Part shown: piece after piece, positions 8,596 to 16,859 of the stretch
How the letters are laid out: each line of letters opens with the position of its first letter
Numbering within the stretch: the first letter of the stretch is position 1
NCBI RefSeq assembly: GCF_001544795.2
Contig: NZ_FCOI02000048.1
Coordinates: 1-43,557, forward strand
Source: Caballeronia temeraria
GTDB lineage: Bacteria; Pseudomonadota; Gammaproteobacteria; Burkholderiales; Burkholderiaceae
Reading direction: 5' to 3'
Length of the DNA: 43,557 bases
Program-made: the position numbers and the translations under genes
The notes under the pieces: model-generated
The model's input: the letters and a program-made list of their open reading frames with translations, nothing else
Told to the model about the DNA's origin: nothing
Database searches by the model: none

Positions 8596-8666
8596 GTTTC
8601 ATCCTAACGCGCTCGCACGCGTGCTTCTTAGAATCGTCCTGCAAATGACGAACTCAAGGAGACGCC

Positions 8667-9887
8667 GTGTCGAATGCAACGAACTCGCTGTCACTCAGCG
8701 TGGCCCAGGCGAAGCTGTTTCGCGAAGTCCTCGATAAAACCGCACAGAAGGTCGCGTCCGACGAGCTGACCCTCGGCGTCGAATTCCCTCAAGTGACCGG
8801 CCCCGATGGTCAATGGGTGCGACTGCCGGCCTCGCTTTCGGCGGGCTATGACGGCGATGCCTGGAGTCACGGCAACTGGTTCTGCGGCTTCTGGGTCGGC
8901 CTGCTGCTGACTTCGTATCTGCATACCGGCGAGGCCCGCTTTCTAGAATGGGCGCGCGCACGCATGCTGCTGGTCGAACAGCGCGCGAAGGACCCGAACA
9001 CGCATGACATCGGCTTCATCTTCGATAGCAGCGCGGTGCCGGGACATCACATCACCGGCGATTCATGGTTCGCCGACATCGCGCTCGAAGCCGCCGACAA
9101 GCTGCGCGCGCGACTCGTGACGACGCGCGACGGCGCCTATCTTGCGTCGTGGGGACCGATCTCCGATCCGCGCGGCCGCAGCGCTTCCGCGATCGACACG
9201 ATGGCCAATCTGTCGCTGCTCTACTGGGCCGCTCGCTACGCCGACGACGGCAGCTATCGCCAGGCCGCCGACGCGCATGCCGAGATGACCGCACGCGCCT
9301 TCGTACGCGCCGACGACTCGACTTATCACGCCGTCGAATACGACGTGGAGAGCGGCGCGCGCAAGCGCGGCTACACGTTCCAGGGCGCATCCGACGAATC
9401 GGCGTGGAGCCGCGGTCAGGCATGGGCGATCTACGGCTACGTCAACTCCGCGCGCGAGACCGGCAAGCGCAGGTATCTCGACCTTGCCGAGCGCCTTGCC
9501 GACTACTACCTGCACCGGCTCGACGGCCGACAGGTGCCGCCTTGGGACTTCGACGCCACCGGCCACGACGCCGAGATCAAGGACACCGCCGCTGCTGCTG
9601 TGGTTGCATCGGCGCTGCTGGAGATGGCGCGTCTGCATCCCGATGCTCAAGCTGCCGAGAAGTGGCATCGTCACGGGGTCGCAATGCTCGAGGCGCTGTG
9701 TCGCGACGAATTCACTAAGGACGGCCAGCACGGTCTGCTGCACAACTCGTGCTATTCGAAGCCGCATAACATCGGCGTGTACGGCGCGACGATGTTCGGC
9801 GACTTCTTCTTCGTCGAGGCGCTGTGCCGCGCGGTGCATCCTGGCAAGCTCCGCCCGCTCTACGATGCGCGCATTCCTCTCGGCTGA
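8667..9887 (+). CDS. GH88-like unsaturated glucuronyl hydrolase
   Basis: Probable family 88 glycoside hydrolase, which hydrates the 4,5-double bond of unsaturated uronic acid residues left by polysaccharide lyases. The 406-residue product is an alpha/alpha-barrel protein without a signal peptide, so cytoplasmic. THDIGFIFDSS places Asp114, and SAIDTMANLSLLYWAA places Asp177, in positions matching the two catalytic aspartates of the Bacillus enzyme. Other family blocks are WSRGQAWAIYGY and PPWDFDA. The start is GTG at 8667 with AAGGAG five bases upstream. No polysaccharide lyase is visible nearby, so its substrate is unclear. A terminator follows at 9916-9944. Confidence 0.85.
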   Translation: MSNATNSLSLSVAQAKLFREVLDKTAQKVASDELTLGVEFPQVTGPDGQWVRLPASLSAGYDGDAWSHGNWFCGFWVGLLLTSYLHTGEARFLEWARARMLLVEQRAKDPNTHDIGFIFDSSAVPGHHITGDSWFADIALEAADKLRARLVTTRDGAYLASWGPISDPRGRSASAIDTMANLSLLYWAARYADDGSYRQAADAHAEMTARAFVRADDSTYHAVEYDVESGARKRGYTFQGASDESAWSRGQAWAIYGYVNSARETGKRRYLDLAERLADYYLHRLDGRQVPPWDFDATGHDAEIKDTAAAAVVASALLEMARLHPDAQAAEKWHRHGVAMLEALCRDEFTKDGQHGLLHNSCYSKPHNIGVYGATMFGDFFFVEALCRAVHPGKLRPLYDARIPLG

Positions 9888-9915
9888 CGCCTGACGCACT
9901 CGCTGCATCAAACGC

Positions 9916-9944
9916 AGCCGGCATCGCACGAGGCCGGCTTTTTT
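9916..9944 (+). terminator. Rho-independent terminator after the GH88-like gene
   Basis: A perfect 7-bp stem AGCCGGC/GCCGGCT with a 10-base loop is followed by a run of six T. It lies 29 bases past the stop codon at 9887 and is the clearest intrinsic terminator in the window. Confidence 0.85.
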
Positions 9945-10012
9945 GCGCTCAAGCCGCTTCGATAGCCTCGGGATTCAAGACCCACTTCGTGACGTGCTTT
10001 CCTCCGCCACGC

Positions 10013-10236
10013 GTCTGGCCGCTGCCCACCGCACTCCCCGGCGGCAAGTCGGCGGTGCGCGCGTTTGCCTTCACTACCACGCTTGGCAATCTCGGCGGCT
10101 TTTTTCGCCTTACCTGGTCGGCCGGCCGAAGGGCACCACGCACAGCAATCACGCGGGCATGTATGCGTTGACCGGCTTCCTGCTGCTCGGCGCGCTCATC
10201 ATGCGGCGCACGCTGGCGAAATTGGTCGATAGATGA
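10013..10236 (+). pseudogene. C-terminal remnant of an MFS transporter
   Basis: Two short frames together read like the last two helices of an anion:cation-symporter-type MFS protein: WPLPTALPGGKSAVRAFAF then TTTLGNLGGFF up to about 10105, and SPYLVGRPKGTTHSNHAGMY plus ALTGFLLLGALIMRRTLAKL to the stop at 10236. The frames join if one T is restored in the T6 run at about 10099-10104 (GGFF|SPYLVG). Nothing of the N-terminal ten helices is present, so this is a truncated, frameshifted relic. The family call rests on motif memory rather than alignment. Confidence 0.65.
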
Positions 10237-10381
10237 CCGCTTTTGGGCCGTCCGGGAACTCGGATGCGGGCTGTGACGCCGTTCAGTACGCGAGTCACTT
10301 CAGGCAAGACGTCTCATCTGCTTCGAGCAAGTCCGCCGCATTGAACCGCCCCGACTTTGTCGGAGACCGCCGAGTTTGGCG

Positions 10382-10730
10382 CTACGCCGCGCGAGCGGAG
10401 GGCACCAGATTCCGATTGTAGACTTCCTCTGCTTGCGCAGGCGATACGTACCCGAGCGAGCCGAGCAACCGATGGTGGTTATACCAGTGAACCCATTCGG
10501 GCGTGGCGAGCTCGACGTCTTGGAGCGTACGCCATGAACGCCGATGCACGACTTCGGCCTTATACAAGCCGTTGATCGTTTCGGCCAGTGCGTTGCCGTA
10601 CGAGTCGCCGACGGTTCCGACTGATGGCTCAACGCCCACGTCCACCAAACGTTCGGTGTACCGAATGCTGAGATATTGCGACCCGTGATCGCTATGATGG
10701 ATGAGTACAACACGTCGATGCCAGCCGGAT
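10382..10730 (-). pseudogene. C-terminal fragment of an IS3-family transposase (OrfB)
   Basis: The minus-strand frame reads as the end of an IS3-type DDE transposase: HHSDHGSQYLSIRYTERL, GDSYGNALAETINGLYKAE, WVHWYNHHRLLGSLGY and SPAQAEEVYNRNL. Asp59 of the open frame (SDHGSQY) and the Glu of ALAETING are the second and third catalytic acids. The N-terminal half with the first Asp, OrfA and the inverted repeats is missing; homology stops near 10730, where a PIN-domain toxin fragment on the other strand begins. Confidence 0.85.
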
Positions 10731-10746
10731 CCTTGCGACAGATCAA

Positions 10747-10868
10747 GTGACCGATACTTGTCTGCTCGCGCTCGCTCGCGCTCATCGCGGCACGCTCGCG
10801 ACGTTTGATCGCCGGCTGGTCGTCGATGCGGCCCCGACGGTGCGCGGCACCTCGAATTGATCACATAA
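10747..10868 (+). pseudogene. C-terminal fragment of a PIN-domain (VapC-type) toxin
   Basis: The plus strand reads VTDTCLLALARAHRGTLATF then DRRL, the C-terminal core of VapC-like PIN ribonucleases: the TD of VTDT and the D of ATFD are family acidic positions. After DRRL the frame is displaced by one base, and the next frame ends in GARHLELIT followed by TAA, the usual end of these proteins. The N-terminal part and the antitoxin are absent; the join with the IS3 remnant suggests an insertion or deletion broke the locus. Confidence 0.6.
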
Positions 10869-10945
10869 CGGCCGACGACACCCCGAGGGGCGGAAGCACT
10901 TCTTCGCTGCGAGGCCTAACCTCGACAAGCTCCCAGCCCTTCCCG

Positions 10946-11217
10946 CTTGACCGCCTGGAAGGATTCAGCGACGCGGTTTTCGCAATCGACCTGACACGCG
11001 CCATGGCGCAGCAGTGGCGTGAATATCTCGCGCTCATTCTCTGCTATGTCGTGATCGGGGCCTACTGGCTGCAACACCATTGTTCGGGTCGCATTTACGC
11101 TAAAGAGTGATCACTGGTTCCGCGTGATCAAGCTCCTGTTCCTGCTGGCGATCGTCGTCATTCCTTATCCAATCCCGTCTGAGGCTTCCATCTGGGCACG
11201 GAATTCGAGCCCGTCGC
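10946..11217 (+). pseudogene. Decayed partial copy of the TMEM175-like channel gene
   Basis: This segment is very similar at nucleotide level to 42541-42878, in the same orientation. It begins with the channel motif RLEGFSDAVFAID but has lost 66 bases (22 codons) found in the intact gene between LTLL and the RAMAEQWREY segment. An extra base in TAAAGAGTG versus TAGGAGTG breaks the frame near 11100, and further indels follow near 11170. The similarity ends at GTCGC (11217). What follows, reading YVALTRAQHVLDISDVRDEM and LRLFNVPKAARG to a stop at 11318, is an unidentified coding-like tail of other origin. The copy cannot make a channel. Confidence 0.9.
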
Positions 11218-11322
11218 AGTACGTGGCGCTCACCCGTGCGCAACACGTGCTCGACATCTCGGATGTTCGCGACGAGATGCTTCGGCTTTTCAACGTGCCG
11301 AAGGCCGCTCGTGGATAAACGG

Positions 11323-11907
11323 TCAAGCCGCCTGTGCTTGCGGAGCGGCGTCGCGCTCGAGCGCCGCTTTCGCGGCCGCTTTGGTCTTCCCTGCTCGCGA
11401 CGGCGGCTGGCAGATGCCGCACACCATCGAATGCGACGGCTCATGGGCGTGCGCGACGAACTTGCCGCGGCAACGCGTGCATCCCGCAAGACGGAGGATC
11501 CCGGCGTCCTTGAAACGGATGAATGTCCAGGCGCGCGTCAGGTCCATCTGCAACGGCTCGCCGATCATGTCGAAGTGCTCGGCATAGAGCGAGTACGCGC
11601 GAGTCAGCAGATCCACGCGGTCCAAGCCTTTGCTGTTCGCTTCCAGAAAGGCGTAGACGTTCGCGAACATCGACGTGTGAATGTTCGGCCCCCACGTCAG
11701 ATACCAGTCTTCCGAGAACGGCAGCATGCCCTTGGGCGGCGATGCGCCCTTCACTTCTCGATACAGGCGAATGAGTCGTTCACGCGAGAGCGTCGAGATT
11801 TCCGATTCCAGCACTTGCATGCGAGCGCCGAGCTTGATCAGCGTGATGGCGCGCATGACCTGAGCAGCTTCGTCAGCGAGGCTCTTCAAAGGCGTAGTGG
11901 TTGTCAT
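11323..11907 (-). CDS. flhC: Flagellar master regulator subunit FlhC
   Basis: FlhC pairs with FlhD as the FlhD4C2 activator of class II flagellar operons, including fliA. The 194-residue product has the family core (PFSEDWYLTWGPNIHTSMF, SKGLDRVDLLTRAYSLYAEH) and four zinc cysteines at 143, 146, 163 and 166 (CTRC...CGIC), matching the zinc site of E. coli FlhC. The C-terminus is an alanine/lysine-rich tail. Its ATG lies 2 bases after the flhD stop, so the two are co-translated. No flagellar structural genes adjoin; the two chemoreceptors and CheW at 37-42 kb are the only motility relatives in the window. Confidence 0.95.
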   Translation of the reverse strand: MTTTTPLKSLADEAAQVMRAITLIKLGARMQVLESEISTLSRERLIRLYREVKGASPPKGMLPFSEDWYLTWGPNIHTSMFANVYAFLEANSKGLDRVDLLTRAYSLYAEHFDMIGEPLQMDLTRAWTFIRFKDAGILRLAGCTRCRGKFVAHAHEPSHSMVCGICQPPSRAGKTKAAAKAALERDAAPQAQAA

Positions 11908-11909
11908 GA

Positions 11910-12206
11910 TTAGGCCGCCAGAAGAGCGTCATTCGCGACGGCCGACATCGTAGCGTCGTTGCTGCGAGTGGCAAGGCCCGCCAGCATCGCATCCGTGCTC
12001 ATGCGGAAGAAGCACAGCACTTGCGACGACGACGCGAGCTTCTGCGCCTGCTCCGGCGAAAGCTTCAGGAGCAGGTCTGCCATTTCTACCGAGAGACCCA
12101 GATGCGACTGTGCCGCTTCGCGGTCCGATGCCAGCACCCGTCGCGCGAGCATCAAGTACGACATGTTCAATTCGCGGATAGCATTGAGATCGGAGGTGGC
12201 GTTCAT
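11910..12206 (-). CDS. flhD: Flagellar master regulator subunit FlhD
   Basis: FlhD subunit of the FlhD4C2 complex, 98 residues. Typical family text is present: IRELNMSYLMLARRVLASDR, then FLRM-like CFFRMSTDAMLAGL. The start at 12206 lacks a strong ribosome site, which fits a gene under post-transcriptional control, though that is inference. The leader of roughly 330 bases upstream is AT-richer than its neighbours and contains an AGGTA-ATTAA-TACCT dyad at 12503-12517, whose role is unknown. Confidence 0.95.
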   Translation of the reverse strand: MNATSDLNAIRELNMSYLMLARRVLASDREAAQSHLGLSVEMADLLLKLSPEQAQKLASSSQVLCFFRMSTDAMLAGLATRSNDATMSAVANDALLAA

Positions 12207-12540
12207 AGTGGCAGACCAGTAAGTAAATTTGACTTGCTTATCGCGCCGTCATTGAAGGCGTGAACGAATTGTCTGACTAAGAGCCGGGCGCTGCAACAAA
12301 TAGTTACATCGGGTAAACGTCTTTTAGGGTTGATACGACCATTCGCAATCGTTAGCGCGAGAATAAAGTCTTCCCGCGCAAGAGCCGTTTTTCTTCGGGT
12401 ATTCGCCTATCTTCGGCCGGTTCTCGCGCATTCTCACTAGTTGACGTACTGCCACGAGACAGTCAATCCTAAACCGGAAGCCGATAACGGCGCACGAAAA
12501 TAAGGTAATTAATACCTATTCAGCATTTTTGACTGACGTA
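12207..12540. promoter_or_regulatory. Upstream region of flhDC
   Basis: No open frame of interest. The region is AT-richer than the surrounding DNA and should hold the flhDC promoter(s). A small dyad AGGTA-ATTAA-TACCT lies at 12503-12517. I could not place a -10/-35 pair with confidence. Confidence 0.4.
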
Positions 12541-12720
12541 TTAAAACGACAGCGTTACCGCCGGTTGCACGACGTCACGCTCATCGCCGTCACGCAGGGT
12601 CGGATTCCACTTCACGAAAACGGTCGCTATGGCGCAGTAGACTCAAGCCGTCGAGAGTGCGGCCGGTCGCGCCGTAGAACGAAGCGGCCTGCGCTAGCGT
12701 CATTCGCGGTGCGCCCGTCT
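12541..12720 (-). pseudogene. C-terminal remnant of an outer-membrane protein
   Basis: On the minus strand the last codons before a TAA (12543-12541) read VFVKWNPTLRDGDERDVVQP then AVTLSF. A final Phe after alternating hydrophobic residues is the C-terminal signature of beta-barrel outer-membrane proteins. Upstream, in another frame, TLAQAASFYGATGRTLDGLS also looks coding. No start or complete gene exists, so this is probably the frameshifted end of a lost porin or exporter. The family is unidentified. Confidence 0.35.
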
Positions 12721-12798
12721 ACGACCGTGCGTCCGAATCCACGTCGCAGCGGCACGTCGCACACGGGCGGGGCCGGGTACAAGCCGGCGTCTTCGCGG

Positions 12799-13968
12799 CT
12801 ATGGCTTCAGCACCACCTTGATGCAGCCATCTTCCTTGTCGCGGAAGGTCTTGTACATCTCGGGACCCTGATCGAGCGGCACCGTGTGCGTGATCACGAA
12901 CGACGGATCAATCTGCCCGTCCTGAATGCGTCGCAGCAGGTCGTCCGTCCAGCGGTTAACGTGAGTCTGGCCCATGCGCCATGTGAGCCCCTTGTTCATG
13001 GAAGCGCCGAACGGAATCTTGTCGATGAGTCCGCCGTACACGCCCGGCACGGAGAGCGTGCCCGCCGGACGGCAGACGTAGATCATTTCGCGCAATACGT
13101 GCGGCCGGTCGGTTTCCAACATCACGGCCTGCTTGGCCCGGTCGTACAGGGAATCGAATGAGCGCGTCGCATGCGACTCCATGCCCACCGCGTCGATGCA
13201 CTTCTCGGGGCCCTTGCCTTGCGTGAGATCGGCCAGGCGCTCGAGCACGCTCTCTTCTTCGAAGTTGATGACGGTGGCCCCGCCCGCACGCGCCATGGCG
13301 AGACGCTCGGGCACCCGGTCGATTGCAATCACCTGCTTCGCGCCGAGCAGAACGGCGCTGCGAATCGTCATCTGGCCGACGGGTCCCGCGCCCCAGATCG
13401 CCACGGTGTCGGTCGGCTCGATTTCGCACTGAACCGCTGCCTGCCAACCGGTCGGGAAGATGTCGCCGAGAAAGAGCACCTGCTCGTCGGTGAGGCCTTC
13501 GGGAATCTTCACATGCGTTCTGTCCGCGTAAGGTACCCGCACGTACTCGGCCTGACCGCCCGGATAGCCGCCTGTCAGATGCGTATAACCGAACAAGCCG
13601 GCAGTCGTGTGGCCGAAAACCTTGTTCGCGACGTCCTGGTTCCGGTTGCTCCGTTCACAGACCGAGAAGTTGCCGCGCCTGCACTGTTCACACTCGCCGC
13701 AGATGATCGTGAAGGGAACGACGACGCGATCCCCGATCTTCAGCGTGCTATTCGCATTGCCGACTTCCACCACCTCGCCCATGAATTCGTGCCCCATGAT
13801 GTCGCCGGATTCCATGCCGGGCATGAATCCATCGAACAGATGCAGGTCCGAGCCGCAAATGGCACAAGTCGTTACCTTTATGATCGCATCGCGGGGATGT
13901 TCTATGACCGGATCCGGAACCGACTCGCACCGGATGTCCTTCTTGCCTTCCCAGATGAGCGCTCTCAT
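12799..13968 (-). CDS. Zinc-dependent alcohol/formaldehyde dehydrogenase (MDR family)
   Basis: Medium-chain zinc dehydrogenase, 389 residues, NAD-dependent by fold. Catalytic zinc ligands are Cys38 (TTCAICGSDLH) and His60-Glu61 (MGHEFMGEV); structural zinc cysteines are 90, 93, 96 and 104 (CGECEQCRRGNFSVC). The Rossmann motif is WGAGPVGQ, followed by an acidic residue at AIDRVPER. The YDRAKQ segment and overall layout place it in the glutathione-independent formaldehyde dehydrogenase-like subgroup. The ATG has GGAGG seven bases upstream. It is divergent from the related genes at 14740 and 16860 across a 771-base gap. Whether it acts on formaldehyde or longer alcohols cannot be told. Confidence 0.9.
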   Translation of the reverse strand: MRALIWEGKKDIRCESVPDPVIEHPRDAIIKVTTCAICGSDLHLFDGFMPGMESGDIMGHEFMGEVVEVGNANSTLKIGDRVVVPFTIICGECEQCRRGNFSVCERSNRNQDVANKVFGHTTAGLFGYTHLTGGYPGGQAEYVRVPYADRTHVKIPEGLTDEQVLFLGDIFPTGWQAAVQCEIEPTDTVAIWGAGPVGQMTIRSAVLLGAKQVIAIDRVPERLAMARAGGATVINFEEESVLERLADLTQGKGPEKCIDAVGMESHATRSFDSLYDRAKQAVMLETDRPHVLREMIYVCRPAGTLSVPGVYGGLIDKIPFGASMNKGLTWRMGQTHVNRWTDDLLRRIQDGQIDPSFVITHTVPLDQGPEMYKTFRDKEDGCIKVVLKP

Positions 13969-14739
13969 CGCTTAACCTCCATTGTGATTGAACGGTTGTT
14001 TCGCGCGCGGCCCTCCTCGCTTCTCGGTCACGCGGCAACCGCACTGCGAACAGCATTCGACGTTCCGTTCAACGCGTGTTTTCTTGTCTCCATGCTGGTC
14101 CGCGATCCGGTTATCGGCGTGGGCAGTGAGCCGGAAGGCCGTCTGTCCTGCATCGTTGTCAACGTCAAAGCCATCTTCATGCGTCGCGCGATGCAAGACG
14201 CTGCCCGCAAACGCCTTCTGTACGGGCGTCTGCGCGGCCGGCCATCGCTTGTTTTCTCCCGGACAAATTCTCCGGAACATACTCACCGATGCAGACACGC
14301 CAGCGAGCTGGCCGACCGAATAGCGGCCCTTCCGGCTCCCGAACCGAGCCGCTCCTGCAAAATCTGCAGCCCGACGCAAGTTTTCCACGACTACGCGATG
14401 CCCGTCGACCTGACGCATCGATTAGACAGCCGTATCAATTGCCTTGATCCTTAGACCGCATAGCTCACATCCGCGAGCCGTCTCCGTCGACACATCGGGC
14501 ACGCCGATAGCTGCCCATCTACTCGCACACCGTCACGAATAATCCGGTGCGCGTGGCACTCACTATTTAGTATCGCTATAGACCCCGCGATGCGATACCC
14601 ATAGCAGACGCTGTCTGCAAACGTGCCGGCATGAACAAGAGAGGGACGTCCCGCAGATGCGTCTGCGGATTAGTCGAGCCCGTCAGCCGCTCACGCGGGA
14701 TGTGCTCAGGCTCTTTGCAGTTGACTCTCGGAGAACGAT
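13969..14739. promoter_or_regulatory. Divergent control region between two dehydrogenase genes, with paired palindromes
   Basis: No convincing gene in these 771 bases; open frames here lack family motifs. Two perfect palindromes with the same half-site lie upstream of the plus-strand dehydrogenase: GCAGAC-gct-GTCTGC at 14604-14618 and CCGCAGA-tgcg-TCTGCGG at 14651-14668, about 48 bases centre to centre. They are probably operator sites for one dimeric regulator; no regulator gene is adjacent. Confidence 0.5.
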
Positions 14740-15888
14740 ATGAAAGCGGTTGTCTATCGTGGTCCTCGCCAGGTCACCGTCGAGAACGTTCCAGATCCAA
14801 AAATCGAACGTCCGACCGACGCCATCGTCAGGATCACCAGTACCAACATCTGCGGTTCCGACCTGCATATGTACGAGGGCCGAACGGACTTCGAGCAAGG
14901 CCGCATCTTCGGTCATGAAAATCTGGGCGTGGTGCAAGAGGTCGGCCCGGCCGTGGAGCGGCTCAAGCCCGGCGACTGGGTGTGTCTCCCATTCAATGTC
15001 AGTTGCGGCCACTGCGTGAACTGCGAGCGCGGACTCACGGCGTTTTGCCTGAGCGCGAACCAGCCGGGAATCGCCGGCGGCGCTTTCGGCTTCGCCGACA
15101 TGGGTCCGTGGCCCGGCGGACAGGCCGAATACCTTCGGGTGCCTTGGGCCGACTTCATGGCCTTGAAACTGCCACAAGACGCCGAGCACAAGCAGACCGA
15201 CTACGTGATGTGCGCCGACATCTTCCCGACCGGCTGGCACGCGACCGAGCTCGCCGGCTTGAGGCCCGGCGACGCCGTGGTGATCTACGGCTCCGGACCG
15301 GTCGGTCTGATGGCCGCGCACTCGGCAATGATCAAGGGCGCGCGCAGCGTCATGGTGGTCGATTGCCATCCGGACCGGCTCAAGCTCGCAGAGTCGATCG
15401 GCGCGATTGCGATCGATTATTCGAAGCAAGATCCAGTGGAACGGGTGATGGACTTGACGCAAGGCATGGGCGCGGACGTCGGATGCGAATGCGTCGGCTA
15501 CCAGTGCCACGATCCGGCTCCGCAACGCCACGAGCACCCCAATCTGACGATGAACAACCTCGTGTCGTCGGTCAAGTTCACTGGCGGGATCGGCGTGGTC
15601 GGCGTGTTCATTCCGGAGGACCCGGGCGCGCAGGACGAGCTGGCGAAGAAAGGCCAGATCGCGTTCGATTGGGGCAAGTGCTGGTTTAAAGGCCAGCACA
15701 TCGCGACGGGCCAGTGCAACGTCAAGGCCTACAACCGGCAGTTGCGCGACCTGATTCACGCGGGCCGCGCGAGGCCATCGTTCATCGTGTCGCACGAGTT
15801 GAAACTCGAGGAAGCACCCGACGCCTATCAGCACTTCGACGTGCGCGATCACGGCTGGACCAAGGTGGTCTTGCACCCCGGAGGCTAG
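14740..15888 (+). CDS. fdhA: Glutathione-independent formaldehyde dehydrogenase-like enzyme
   Basis: Zinc MDR-family dehydrogenase of 382 residues, close in layout to Pseudomonas FdhA, which oxidises formaldehyde to formate with NAD. Cys38 (TNICGSDLHMYEGRT) and His59-Glu60 (FGHENLG) bind catalytic zinc; structural cysteines are 89, 92, 95 and 103 (CGHCVNCERG...FC). The nucleotide-binding motif is YGSGPVGLMAAHSA followed by VDCHPDRL. The FdhA-type block GCECVGYQCHDP near residue 248 supports the subgroup. CGGAGAA precedes the ATG. It is the first gene of a run that continues with an SRPBCC protein and a third dehydrogenase. The name is by resemblance, not proven activity. Confidence 0.8.
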   Translation: MKAVVYRGPRQVTVENVPDPKIERPTDAIVRITSTNICGSDLHMYEGRTDFEQGRIFGHENLGVVQEVGPAVERLKPGDWVCLPFNVSCGHCVNCERGLTAFCLSANQPGIAGGAFGFADMGPWPGGQAEYLRVPWADFMALKLPQDAEHKQTDYVMCADIFPTGWHATELAGLRPGDAVVIYGSGPVGLMAAHSAMIKGARSVMVVDCHPDRLKLAESIGAIAIDYSKQDPVERVMDLTQGMGADVGCECVGYQCHDPAPQRHEHPNLTMNNLVSSVKFTGGIGVVGVFIPEDPGAQDELAKKGQIAFDWGKCWFKGQHIATGQCNVKAYNRQLRDLIHAGRARPSFIVSHELKLEEAPDAYQHFDVRDHGWTKVVLHPGG

Positions 15889-16095
15889 CGAAGCGACGCG
15901 GCGATCGCAGTCGCATGAGCGCTCGAGTCCATCGATCAAGCTGAGAATGGCGATGCATCCCACGGTCCGGTTCCACGACGCATGGCCACGCGTGCGATGG
16001 GCTCGAGCGTCGCCAATATTTCTCGTCGATCCCGCTGCACGGTACGAACTGCGCAGCGGGCACTACGGCGGTCAGTAACCTTGGGAGCATTCGTT

Positions 16096-16848
16096 ATGGC
16101 AAGCAACATTCCTGCTACCCGGCCGCGCGAATTATCGGGACGCGGCGGCCATTCTTCGGGCATTTCGTCCAGGGAAACAATGCAAGGCATGGGCTGGATC
16201 CTCGTCGCGCTCAGCGCGGCCTTGATCGTGTCCGGACTCGCCGGACGAAAGAAAGGTGCCGTGGCTCTTGCGCTCACAGCTTGCGCGGGCATGGCCGCGG
16301 CGAGTGGTGTCCCGCTCCATCGCGGACGGGCAGACAACCAGGGGCGCAGCAGGATGGCCAGCGCGACACCGGAGGTGGAGCGCGCAATCACCATCGGCAA
16401 GACTGCGGACGAGCTTCGTCGACTCTGGCTTGCGCCCGGGACGCTCCCGCAACTCATCGCAGGTTTCGCGACGTTGCACCCGATCGGCGACGGCCGCATG
16501 CGCTGGGAAATAAGGACGCCGCTCGGTCGCGCCTACAAGTGGGAATCGGAGATTGTCGACGGCCCCGGCGGAGGCGTCGGCTGGCGCTCGCTGCCTGACG
16601 CCGCCATTTCCAACGAAGGATCCGTCCGCTTCGACTCCGCCCCGCACGACCGCGGCACGGTGGCAACGCTGCACGTCCGGTTCGACCCGCCCGGCGGCGC
16701 TCTCGGTGAAGGCCTGCTCCAACTCCTCGGGGCCGCGCCGCTGAATCTGGTCGCGGACAACGCGCTGCGGCGCTTCAAGAGCCTCGTCGAAACCGGCGAG
16801 ATTCCTACCACTGAGCGGCAGCCCGCTGCTCGCACAACCGCACGTTAA
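16096..16848 (+). CDS. SRPBCC/polyketide cyclase-like protein with membrane-spanning N-terminus
   Basis: Product of about 250 residues. Residues 30-70 hold two hydrophobic segments (GWILVALSAALIVSGLAG and AVALALTACAGMAAASGV), followed from about residue 90 by a START/SRPBCC-like domain: VERAITIGKTADELRRLW, then LIAGFATLHPIGDGRMRWEI, WESEIVDGPGGGVGWRSL and a C-terminal helix LVADNALRRFKSLVETGE. Such domains bind lipophilic ligands. The ATG at 16096 is preceded by GGGAG; upstream in-frame starts lack one. It lies between two zinc dehydrogenases and its stop is 11 bases before the next start, so it belongs to their operon. Its role is unknown. Confidence 0.75.
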   Translation: MASNIPATRPRELSGRGGHSSGISSRETMQGMGWILVALSAALIVSGLAGRKKGAVALALTACAGMAAASGVPLHRGRADNQGRSRMASATPEVERAITIGKTADELRRLWLAPGTLPQLIAGFATLHPIGDGRMRWEIRTPLGRAYKWESEIVDGPGGGVGWRSLPDAAISNEGSVRFDSAPHDRGTVATLHVRFDPPGGALGEGLLQLLGAAPLNLVADNALRRFKSLVETGEIPTTERQPAARTTAR

Positions 16849-16859
16849 GGAGAGTGAGC

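Noticed and set aside
9949..10152. 67-residue minus-strand frame ending KWVLNPEAIEAA
   Set aside because: It overlaps the MFS remnant, and I could not recognise a family.
13171..14454. 427-residue plus-strand frame over a dehydrogenase and its upstream region
   Set aside because: Shadow of the minus-strand dehydrogenase continuing into the non-coding gap; no recognisable domains.
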